Below are positions 53,002 through 60,686 of a stretch of 64,000 bases of DNA, one piece after another (within the stretch, counting starts at the first letter, position 1; every line of letters begins with the position of its first letter). Source of the DNA: Paenibacillus silagei (GTDB lineage: Bacteria; Bacillota; Bacilli; Paenibacillales; Paenibacillaceae); contig NZ_JAGGLV010000005.1 of assembly GCF_017874735.1 (NCBI RefSeq), positions 186,001-250,000 on the forward strand. Reading direction: 5' to 3'. The translations under genes and the position numbers were made by a program. The notes below the pieces were generated by a model, which worked only from the letters and a program-made list of their open reading frames with translations, was not told the origin of the DNA and did not search any database.

Positions 53002-53290
53002 AAAAAAACCTCCCATCCCTAGCGTATAATCGCTAGGGACGAGAGGTATGAATTCCCGTGGTACCACCCTAGTTAGCGGCGGACATTCTTTGTCCGGCAC
53101 TCACTTTGACACCCTGTATCGGGGGTGAGGCGACGGCGGTTCACTCGCCGGTCCCTCTAAGGAACCTGCGGCTCGCGCCATTACTCGGAGGTGAGTTCAC
53201 TGCGGTCCGTTAACCGGCTCGCACCTGGGGTGCCGGCTCTCTGCAATAACGGTCTCACGAATTAATACTCCTCTTCATCGCACTGCTATG
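53002..53290 (-). ncRNA. T-box riboswitch (leucine) controlling leuS
   Basis: The T-box sequence AGGGTGGTACCACG is at 53070-53057 and the terminator CCCTAGCG/CGCTAGGGATGGGAGG with seven T at 53046-53002. The upstream Stem I contains GTGAACTCACC; the specifier codon CTC (53195-53193) after GAA means leucine. Uncharged tRNA-Leu should pair and prevent the terminator. Confidence 0.95.
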
Positions 53291-53320
53291 AATGACTCTT
53301 CTTATCGTAATATTCACCAC

Positions 53321-53350
53321 ATTATAACCAAAAGATACATGTACCGTCAA
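53321..53350 (-). promoter_or_regulatory. Promoter of the leuS transcript
   Basis: TTGACG (53350-53345) and TATAAT (53326-53321) are separated by 18 bases, just upstream of the T-box. Confidence 0.75.
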
Positions 53351-53416
53351 TCCTTTCACCCGAAGTAGCCGCAGGTCCCCCTGTTCCTGCGTGTGTCGGG
53401 ATGAATTAAGGCTGCT

Positions 53417-54484
53417 TTATGCCGGCCTTCTGCGGATATAATAGCCGATGATATGCTGAATGACCACCTTGGCGGCAGCGAAGAAAGGAACGGCCAGAAT
53501 CAGTCCGATCATTCCAGCAATCTCCCCGCCGACCAGCAGCGCGAAGATGATCAGCAGCGGATGCAGATGCAGCTTCCGTCCTACAACCTGCGGAGAGATC
53601 ACGTTGCTCTCCAGCATTTGGCACAGGGTATTCACCACCGCCACCAGCAGGACAAGGCGCCACGACAAGGTTGTGGCCATTATAATGGCCGGGGCCGCCC
53701 CCAGAAACGGACCCATATAAGGAATAATGTTGAATACCGCGACAACACAGGCGAACAACAGCGCATAAGGCATGCCGATAATCGCGTAGCCGATATAAGC
53801 GAGCACGCCGATGATGATGCAGACGAGAAACTGCCCGCGGATATAGTTGCCGAGCGCTTCATCAATGTCTTTTAACAGCATCACAATCGACTTGCGGCGC
53901 GAACGGGGCAGACAGGATACCACCATCCGTTCGAATACCTCGAAGTCCTTCAGAATATAGAACACGAGAAAAGGCACAATGAATGCGTTGAACAGCACGC
54001 CAATGGTCGAAGCGATATTATTAAGGAAGTGGGAGATGCCTTCGGCCAGGCGGTTCTCCAGCTGATAGAACCAGTTATTCATTCCCGTCTCCACCCCGGG
54101 CGGAATCAGTCTGGAATTCATGCCCTTCATCAGCCCCTGCGCGTGCAGCGTCATCTCCGGCAAATGCTCGTTAAGCTCCTCTAGCTGTTCAATGAACATC
54201 GGGATCAGATTGATCAGAATCACCGCAAGCGAGGTCAGAAACACCGCATAGATCAGCAGGACGGCTACGCTGCGCGGCATTTTTCTCCGGGAGAGCATAG
54301 TGACCACCGGATTCAGTACATATGAGATAATCATGGCGGCCAGGAACGGGGCCAGGATCGCTTTTAGAAACAGGAATACCCCATTCAGCATCGGACGGAG
54401 CAGCCAGACGAAATATAGAATAATCAGTGAGAGCAGCACGCCGATCATCCAGCGGAGCCATTTACTGCGGAACCACTCCTCCAT
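53417..54484 (-). CDS. AI-2E family transporter (PerM-like)
   Basis: A 355-residue membrane protein with about eight helices. Typical features are the paired N-terminal helices (WMIGVLLSLIILYFVWLLRP, LAPFLAAMIISYVLNPVVTM), an outside helical domain (about residues 95-150), then LVFYILKDFEVFERMVVSCL, GYAIIGMPYALLFACVVAVF and IPYMGPFLGAAPAIIMA, and the C-terminal VGRKLHLHPLLIIFALLVGG. The family includes YdgG/TqsA and sodium/proton antiporters; the substrate cannot be told from sequence. Gene stands alone. Confidence 0.9.
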   Translation of the reverse strand: MEEWFRSKWLRWMIGVLLSLIILYFVWLLRPMLNGVFLFLKAILAPFLAAMIISYVLNPVVTMLSRRKMPRSVAVLLIYAVFLTSLAVILINLIPMFIEQLEELNEHLPEMTLHAQGLMKGMNSRLIPPGVETGMNNWFYQLENRLAEGISHFLNNIASTIGVLFNAFIVPFLVFYILKDFEVFERMVVSCLPRSRRKSIVMLLKDIDEALGNYIRGQFLVCIIIGVLAYIGYAIIGMPYALLFACVVAVFNIIPYMGPFLGAAPAIIMATTLSWRLVLLVAVVNTLCQMLESNVISPQVVGRKLHLHPLLIIFALLVGGEIAGMIGLILAVPFFAAAKVVIQHIIGYYIRRRPA

Positions 54485-54640
54485 AATCTCCCTCCTGAAC
54501 GTGTACAGCCCTTAATCATCATGCATATTAGTATGTGTGGGAGGGGAATGAAATACTCCGCTCTGCAAAAAATTGGTTTTTTGTTATTTTAGTTCGCAGG
54601 TTGGTATAGTGGCCGGGTTCAAGGTTCGCTACAATCATAG

Positions 54641-54655
54641 TGTAAAGCGCTTACA
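54641..54655. promoter_or_regulatory. cre-like palindrome before the beta-glucanase gene
   Basis: TGTAAAGCGCTTACA is a near-perfect palindrome with the CcpA/LacI-type CG core, placed 22 bases before the start codon, where a bound repressor would block transcription. Confidence 0.5.
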
Positions 54656-54676
54656 TTATTGAGGAGGGTATTGTAT

Positions 54677-55402
54677 ATGAGGAGAACGCTACACAAGCTA
54701 TTCGGTGCAGGGATGACCCTGCTGCTTGCCGGTCTGCTGACAGGAGCTCCGTCCGTTTCGGCGGCCACCGTCTTTGATGAGCCACTGACCTACTTCAACC
54801 CCGCAACCTGGCAAAAAGCAGACGGCTACTCGAATGGCTCCATGTTCAACTGTACCTGGCGTGCGAATAACATCTCTTTCACCAGTGGCGGACAGCTTCG
54901 TCTGGCCCTGACCAGTCCCAGCAATAATAAATTTGACGGCGCGGAGTACCGCTCTGTGTACAAGTACGGCTACGGCAAATACGAGGTCAGTATGAAGCCG
55001 GCCAAGAACAGCGGGATTGTCTCCTCCTTCTTCACCTACACCGGGCCTTCAGACGGCACGCCTTGGGACGAGATCGATATTGAGTTCCTCGGCAAGGACA
55101 CCACCAAGGTCCAGTTCAACTATTACACCAATGGTGTTGGCGGTCATGAGCAGATTGTCAATCTTGGCTTCGATGCTTCCCAGAGCTATCATACGTACGC
55201 CTTCGACTGGCAGCCGGGTTATATTAAATGGTATGTAGACGGGGTCTTGAAGCATACGGCCACCAGCAACATCCCCTCCCGGCCCGGTAAAATCATGATG
55301 AACCTCTGGAACGGAATCGGTGTGGATTCCTGGCTCGGTTCCTATAACGGGGCAAACCCGCTGTACGCCTATTACGATTGGCTGAAATTCACAGGCAACT
55401 AA
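54677..55402 (+). CDS. bglS: GH16 endo-beta-1,3-1,4-glucanase (lichenase)
   Basis: A 241-residue secreted lichenase that cuts mixed-linked beta-glucan. Signal peptide to SVSAA near residue 30, then [20 protein letters not shown], which matches Bacillus lichenases. The catalytic loop is [11 protein letters not shown] with Glu132 (nucleophile), Asp134 and Glu136 (acid/base). [20 protein letters not shown] completes the jelly-roll. Length equals the family. The ATG at 54677 follows AGGAGGG by eight bases. A cre-like palindrome suggests catabolite repression. Confidence 0.96.
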   Translation: MRRTLHKLFGAGMTLLLAGLLTGAPSVSAATVFDEPLTYFNPATWQKADGYSNGSMFNCTWRANNISFTSGGQLRLALTSPSNNKFDGAEYRSVYKYGYGKYEVSMKPAKNSGIVSSFFTYTGPSDGTPWDEIDIEFLGKDTTKVQFNYYTNGVGGHEQIVNLGFDASQSYHTYAFDWQPGYIKWYVDGVLKHTATSNIPSRPGKIMMNLWNGIGVDSWLGSYNGANPLYAYYDWLKFTGN

Positions 55403-55418
55403 CTTGCAGGCAGGAGAT

Positions 55419-55460
55419 GGACCCCGGCGGTGCGCAAGCGGCATCCGCCGGGGTCCTTTT
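55419..55460 (+). terminator. Terminator of bglS
   Basis: GGACCCCGGCGG and CCGCCGGGGTCC form a perfect stem followed by TTTT. Confidence 0.88.
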
Positions 55461-55638
55461 GTCTATGCGGATCATGGCGGCCCATCTTCAATATTTGTTA
55501 TTCCAATCGCCACATTGGTATGGCGGCTGCTGCCGTCCTTCTGTACGATATATAGCAAGAATACAGCACAGGAGGAACAGATTCGGGTGGGGCCGCCGTT
55601 AGGCAAATAGGCAGAAGCACCCAAGCCTATCTACGACA

Positions 55639-55670
55639 AGAAACCGCCTTATTATAGAGGCGGTTTCTTG
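55639..55670 (-). terminator. Terminator of the solute-binding protein gene
   Basis: On the minus strand AAGAAACCGCCT and AGGCGGTTTCTT pair around TATAATA, 13 bases after the stop. Confidence 0.75.
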
Positions 55671-55682
55671 TCCCTGCGGTAT

Positions 55683-57263
55683 TTAGCGGCTGCTGCGGTC
55701 CCAGGCATTGACTTCCATGGTTTCGGTAAGTCCGCCGTAGGTGTTCCACTTGTGCACGAATTCGTCGAATTCTTCAAGCGGGCTGTCCGCGAAGATGATT
55801 TTGATGAAGCTTTTCTGCTCCAGCTTCTTCAGCAGCTCGCCGTCACGCTTCATCGTCGCTGTCGGAGGTCCCGTGAACTGCTCCTTGCGGGAAGCCTCCT
55901 TCTGGCCCAGCAGCACAGGGGCAATGTCCTTCGGAATCTCCCGGATGACCCCGGAGGGAATCCGGGCCCCGTCGAAGGTTAGCGTGTACGAGGCTACCCG
56001 GATGCCGCCCAGCGGCAGCGCCGAAGATTGGGCGCTCGGCTGGCCGCCCGCCATGGACCAGTCATAGCCCTCCGCAAGGCCATGGGCGAACTCGCCGGTC
56101 GAGGTAGCGTATGAATCGAACAAATAATTCTGATACGTAAAAAAGATTTCAGGGTGCTTCATCTGCTTATTAATCAGAATGGCACCATTGACAGGCAGGG
56201 CCCCTCTTCTCATGGTGAGCCCACCTGGCCCCGAAGGGATGGCAATTGCCCGGATGTGCGCCTCAGCGTCACTATTGGTCAGGGAGGACAGCGGCCAGCC
56301 GCGCATCCAGTAGGGTCCGGCAATGATGCCTGCCTTGCCGGAGATGAACTGGTTCGCTGCTCCCTCTTCGTCCAGCCAAGCGCTGTCAGCGCTCAGATAA
56401 CCGCGCTGTACCCATTGCTTCATGAGATGGACAGCCTTCCTTGCCCCGGGCTGGATGGAGCCGTATTCCAGAGTGCCGTCACTCCGGCGGTTCCACTGCT
56501 CAGGAACCGTACCGTAGGCGCCGAACACCCAGCTGCTGTCTCCCATCCAAGTGCTGGGGCCGTTGCGGAATCCGACCGACAGGCCGTAGGTATCCTTGAT
56601 TCCGTTGCCGTCCGGGTCCCGGTTGACGAAGGCATCCATGACCTGCTCCAGCTCATCCAGGGTCTGCGGGGCTTTCAGATGAAGCTTGTCCAGCCAATCC
56701 TGGCGGACCCAGAGCAGCGGATCGGAGTTATATTCATAATCCATAATGGGAATGGCATACCGGTGCGCGCCGCGCATGAAGGGGTTCCATGCCGAAGCAT
56801 CCTCGGCAACAGCCTTCTTCCACACCTCGGACGCATGCTGCTCGAACAGGTCGCCGACTTCCATGAATTGCCCTGAATCAATCAGCTCCTGGATAATAGC
56901 GGCATCTCTGGTCGTTACGATGTCGGGCATATTGCCCTTGGCCAGCTCCAGCCTCAGCTTGTTGGCGTAAGTCTCTGAGGTCCCGGAGATCGTCCAGAGA
57001 TAACGGATGCGGATGCCAAGCCGCTTCTCGGCCCAGGCCGTATGTACGTTATGCTCCAGGCTCTCCCCTTTGATAAAGTTCAGATTGGGGTTCACGGAGC
57101 CTACGGTATACAGGTCTACCGGAGGATCATATTTGCCTTCCTTAACATCGAAGTAAGGGGCTGTACTCTGCGGTGAAGCGGGCGGCTGACTATATTCGGT
57201 ACTGTCCCAGGAGCAGCCCGACAACATCAGGAGCAGCAGGAACAGCGGTGAACGGACTTTCAT
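55683..57263 (-). CDS. Extracellular solute-binding lipoprotein (sugar ABC type)
   Basis: A 526-residue lipoprotein; lipobox LSGC with Cys17. It has the fold of family 1 solute-binding proteins of the large LplA-like Paenibacillus group (KLRLELAKGNMPDIVTTRDA, YNSDPLLWVRQDWLDKLHLK, AFVNRDPDGNGIKDTYGLSV, VHKWNTYGGL). It has no permease genes next to it, so it is an orphan binding protein; permeases might be shared or the protein may act as the sensing part for the divergent YesM/YesN pair. Ligand unknown, an oligosaccharide is likely. Confidence 0.9.
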   Translation of the reverse strand: MKVRSPLFLLLLMLSGCSWDSTEYSQPPASPQSTAPYFDVKEGKYDPPVDLYTVGSVNPNLNFIKGESLEHNVHTAWAEKRLGIRIRYLWTISGTSETYANKLRLELAKGNMPDIVTTRDAAIIQELIDSGQFMEVGDLFEQHASEVWKKAVAEDASAWNPFMRGAHRYAIPIMDYEYNSDPLLWVRQDWLDKLHLKAPQTLDELEQVMDAFVNRDPDGNGIKDTYGLSVGFRNGPSTWMGDSSWVFGAYGTVPEQWNRRSDGTLEYGSIQPGARKAVHLMKQWVQRGYLSADSAWLDEEGAANQFISGKAGIIAGPYWMRGWPLSSLTNSDAEAHIRAIAIPSGPGGLTMRRGALPVNGAILINKQMKHPEIFFTYQNYLFDSYATSTGEFAHGLAEGYDWSMAGGQPSAQSSALPLGGIRVASYTLTFDGARIPSGVIREIPKDIAPVLLGQKEASRKEQFTGPPTATMKRDGELLKKLEQKSFIKIIFADSPLEEFDEFVHKWNTYGGLTETMEVNAWDRSSR

Positions 57264-57347
57264 GTAACCACCTGCTTTTCGTAGAGTTCATAATCTTATG
57301 ATACACTTCTCCATATTACAGCAAATGTCTTGCAAAGGATGATCTTT

Positions 57348-59096
57348 ATGGTGGCATGGCGTCCCAACCTGTTCATTAAAATGTTGGCAATCCTGCTCTC
57401 GCTGATTGCCGCCACACTCTTATTCTACGGATCATCCTACCGTAAGGATGTCGGAGTCATTACAAGTCAGATCAAAACCACCGACCTGAATCATCTGGAA
57501 TTTCTGACCCAGCAGATGGATAACAACATCAACCAGCTGGCGGGCAGCATGTATGCCCTGCAGCGAGACCCCACCATCCGCGATTATGAGCAGATTACGC
57601 AGCTGGGCCATCTTATTGATCCCGCCCAGACGATTATGACGGTGCTTGAGAAGCTGTCCCTCCAGACCAGCTCCAGTACGTGGGAGAACCGGATTGTCTT
57701 GTACAAGCCCTTCAGCGGGGAGACCTTGGGCTCGGATTCCTCGCTGTCCTTCGATGTCTCTGTCCTGCACAAGCCGCTCCCGGCGGGCTGGGAGTATATC
57801 TCGGAGGATAGGGCCGGTGCGGAGGCAGGCTTCCGGCTGCTCTTATCGGACCCTGCCCAGGCAACAAGCCGGCCGCGCGAGGCGCAGCTGCTGATGTCCA
57901 TGTATTTACCGGTCTCCAATATTGAACGGATGTTCGATGCCTACCAGTCGCAGAACACGGGGGACACCTTCCTGTACCATCCGTCATTCGGCGTCATCCT
58001 CTCGCGGAGTTCGGACCGGCAGATGGCGGAGCAGGTCACCGCGGCACTGAATATCACGGCCGGGAAGAGTACCTCCGACATCTTCGATCTTAAGCAGGGC
58101 AGCTTCCTGGTCAGCTCGGTGCCCTCCTCGGCCATCAACTGGCAGGTCGTGCATTATTCACCGCTGAAGGAGATCCTTGAGCCGATCCGCAGCAGCCGCT
58201 CTTCCTTCCTGACAGGATCGGCTATCCTGCTGGTGATGAGCCTGCTTTTCTCCTTGCAGCTCTACCGCCAGGTGCAGCGTCCGGTGAGCCTTCTGCTGCG
58301 TTCGCTCAACCGGATGAAGGAAGGGCGCTGGTCTACCCGTATCCATACCCGGACCAACCCGGAGTTCACGCTGCTTAATGAAGAATTTAATGACATGGCC
58401 GAGAAAATTCAGTCGCTGATCGAGCAGGTCTATCTGGAGCAGCTCCGGGCCAAGGATGCCCATCTGAAGCAGCTTCAATCACAGATCAATCCGCATTTCC
58501 TGTACAACTGCCTGTTCTTCATCAAGAGCAAGGCCGCCATAGGAGATACCGAGTCCGTGGAGGCGATGGCACTCAGCTTAGGCGAATATTACCGCTATAT
58601 CACCAGAGTCGATCATTCCCTCACCACCCTTCAGGATGAGCTGAAGCTGCTGGAGAATTACCTGAAGATCCAGAACCTGCGGAAGCAGCGTATCTGCTAC
58701 GAGATGGATATGGAGAGCGAGCTGCTGGACCTGCACATTCCCCGGCTGCTGATTCAGCCGCTAGTAGAGAATAGTATCATTCATGGCATTGAGCGAAAAA
58801 TCGGCCCCGGCTCCATCCGGATCACCGGCCGCCATACCGAGGAAGCCATTCTCATTACCGTCGAGGACAACGGCGCCGGGATGACAGAGGAAGCCATTGC
58901 CGCACTTCAGGCGCGTATCAACGAAACTACGCGTGAGGATGGAGGCTGCGGGCTATGGAATGTCCAGCAGCGTCTCAAATTACATTACGGCGAGGCTTCC
59001 GGCCTGATGATTGCCCCTTCACCGGAAGGCGGTCTAATAACAACTCTCCGTATGGAGAAGAAAGAGGAACCTGATGCACCAAATTCTATTGGTTGA
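57348..59096 (+). CDS. YesM-type sensor histidine kinase
   Basis: A 582-residue kinase. Two membrane helices (about residues 8-28 and 285-305) bracket an outside sensor domain of about 250 residues. A HAMP region follows (QVQRPVSLLLRSLNRMKEGR), then the His-kinase domain with LQSQINPHFLYNCLFFIKSK (His is the phosphorylation site) and the ATPase part (RLLIQPLVENSIIHGIERKI, VEDNGAGMTEE, CGLWNVQQRLKLHYG). I chose ATG 57348 after AAAGGATGAT. It overlaps the regulator gene by 23 bases. The family usually responds to carbohydrates and controls their transporter genes. Confidence 0.94.
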   Translation: MVAWRPNLFIKMLAILLSLIAATLLFYGSSYRKDVGVITSQIKTTDLNHLEFLTQQMDNNINQLAGSMYALQRDPTIRDYEQITQLGHLIDPAQTIMTVLEKLSLQTSSSTWENRIVLYKPFSGETLGSDSSLSFDVSVLHKPLPAGWEYISEDRAGAEAGFRLLLSDPAQATSRPREAQLLMSMYLPVSNIERMFDAYQSQNTGDTFLYHPSFGVILSRSSDRQMAEQVTAALNITAGKSTSDIFDLKQGSFLVSSVPSSAINWQVVHYSPLKEILEPIRSSRSSFLTGSAILLVMSLLFSLQLYRQVQRPVSLLLRSLNRMKEGRWSTRIHTRTNPEFTLLNEEFNDMAEKIQSLIEQVYLEQLRAKDAHLKQLQSQINPHFLYNCLFFIKSKAAIGDTESVEAMALSLGEYYRYITRVDHSLTTLQDELKLLENYLKIQNLRKQRICYEMDMESELLDLHIPRLLIQPLVENSIIHGIERKIGPGSIRITGRHTEEAILITVEDNGAGMTEEAIAALQARINETTREDGGCGLWNVQQRLKLHYGEASGLMIAPSPEGGLITTLRMEKKEEPDAPNSIG

Positions 59097-60681
59097 CGAT
59101 GAACCCTATGTGGTCGATGATCTGTCCATTTCGATTCCCTGGGCGGAGATGGGCTTCGGACAGGTCCACAAGGCTTATTCCGGGTATGAGGCGCTGGAGC
59201 TGCTCCAGCGTCATCCCATCGATATTGTAGTCACAGATATCAATATGCCGGAGCTGTCCGGCACCGAGCTGATTGCCGCCATCCGCAAGCGCTGGAAGCA
59301 TATCCGGGTGGTCATGCTGACCGGCTATGCGGAGTTTGAATATGCCCGCAAGGCCATTGAGGAGCAGGCCAGTGCCTATCTGCTTAAGCCGATAGCCAAT
59401 GACCAGTTGATCGCCGTCATCGGTAAGCTGCAGGAGAAGCTGCGCAGTGACTGGGAGGCCTGGTCCTCCCACCAGCGGACGATGCAGACCTTCCGCGAGC
59501 ATCTGCCCATTCTGCGGGACCGCCTGCTCGGGGAGCTGCTGCAGGGACGGAAGCTGCCCGGACCGCAGCTTCAGGAGCGGCTGGACCAGTTCGACCTGCC
59601 GTTCAGGGCCGGACAGCCGGTCTGTCTGGCCGTGGTCCGGCCCGAGGAATTCTTCCGCCGCCAGGATATGCACAGCATGCTGCTGTTTGAATATGCAATC
59701 ATTAATATCGCCCAGGAGCTGTTCCAGGACCGGTTCCTGATCTGGTCCTGCAAGGATGTGCATGACTATCTTGTATTCCTGCTGCAGCCCAGGGAGGATA
59801 TTGAACACGGCGGCAATCCGGGAAATGAGGTGGCCCAGGCTGCCTATCAGCTGCAGAATCATGTCAGTACCCTGATGGGAGGCGGCCTGTCCGTGGTGAC
59901 CACCGGCTGGGGAGACTTCCCGGATCAGGTCTACACTCTCTATCAATCCGCCATCTCAGCCATCCGCCAGCATATCGGCAGCGAGACCGGCATCTATCTC
60001 GATACTACGGATAACAGCAGCTCCCAGCCCGTGGAGATTCTCCAGCCGCTGTATGAGCCTCCGCTGCTGTTCCACATGTTCGAAGCGAACAACTGGCAGG
60101 GCATTGAAGATAAGCTGAACGCTATCGTATCGGAGCTGATCCACAGTCCCGAGCGGTCACTGGAGCATATCCAGGAAGCCCGTCTGCACTTGGAGACGGC
60201 CTTCTATTACTTCGCCCACAAGAATAACAAGCTGCTGAGCGAGATTGTCGGCAATCCGCTGCTGGAGCAGGCTCCCTTTCAGACGCCGGACAAGCTGCGG
60301 GAGTGGGCCATGGAGGTTATCCTTCTGCTGAGAGAGCATACGGATTCCGAACGGCGGAACAGCCGGACCGTGCTGATCCGCAAGGTACATGAGTATATCA
60401 ACCGCAATCTGCACTATGTCTCCCTCCAGGCCATCGCCGACCATGTCCAGATGCATCCGGTCTATCTCTCCAAAATGTACAAGCTGGAGACCGGCAAGCG
60501 GATCAGCGACTACATCAGTCAGGTAAAGATGGAAAAAGCGGCGTATCTGCTTATCCATACGCCGCTCAAAATTTATGAAGTTTCCTCGGAGCTCGGGTAC
60601 TCCAACGCCCATTATTTCATCAAGCTCTTCAAGGAATATGCGGGGATGACCCCGCATGAATACCGTGACCGGGCGCTGTAA
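59074..60681 (+). CDS. YesN-type AraC-family response regulator
   Basis: A 535-residue regulator. The receiver domain has LVDDEPYVVDDLSISI, Asp55 in DIVVTDINMPELSG and the Lys in SAYLLKPIANDQLIAVIGK. A long middle domain of about 290 residues follows. The C-terminal AraC DNA-binding domain has two helix-turn-helix units (YVSLQAIADHVQMHPVYLSK and YEVSSELGYSNAHYFIKLFK, then YAGMTPHEYRD). It pairs with the kinase upstream. Likely targets are the divergent binding-protein gene and the convergent phosphorylase gene. Confidence 0.95.
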   Translation: MHQILLVDDEPYVVDDLSISIPWAEMGFGQVHKAYSGYEALELLQRHPIDIVVTDINMPELSGTELIAAIRKRWKHIRVVMLTGYAEFEYARKAIEEQASAYLLKPIANDQLIAVIGKLQEKLRSDWEAWSSHQRTMQTFREHLPILRDRLLGELLQGRKLPGPQLQERLDQFDLPFRAGQPVCLAVVRPEEFFRRQDMHSMLLFEYAIINIAQELFQDRFLIWSCKDVHDYLVFLLQPREDIEHGGNPGNEVAQAAYQLQNHVSTLMGGGLSVVTTGWGDFPDQVYTLYQSAISAIRQHIGSETGIYLDTTDNSSSQPVEILQPLYEPPLLFHMFEANNWQGIEDKLNAIVSELIHSPERSLEHIQEARLHLETAFYYFAHKNNKLLSEIVGNPLLEQAPFQTPDKLREWAMEVILLLREHTDSERRNSRTVLIRKVHEYINRNLHYVSLQAIADHVQMHPVYLSKMYKLETGKRISDYISQVKMEKAAYLLIHTPLKIYEVSSELGYSNAHYFIKLFKEYAGMTPHEYRDRAL

Positions 60682-60686
60682 TTCCG

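Noticed and set aside
52864..53100. 78-residue frame in the leuS leader on the minus strand
   Set aside because: It runs through the T-box terminator and antiterminator, lacks a ribosome site and would conflict with the riboswitch fold.
53060..53300. tRNA gene near the GGTTCACTCGCCGGTCC-like segment
   Set aside because: The apparent T-arm-like sequence belongs to the T-box leader; no full cloverleaf can be drawn.
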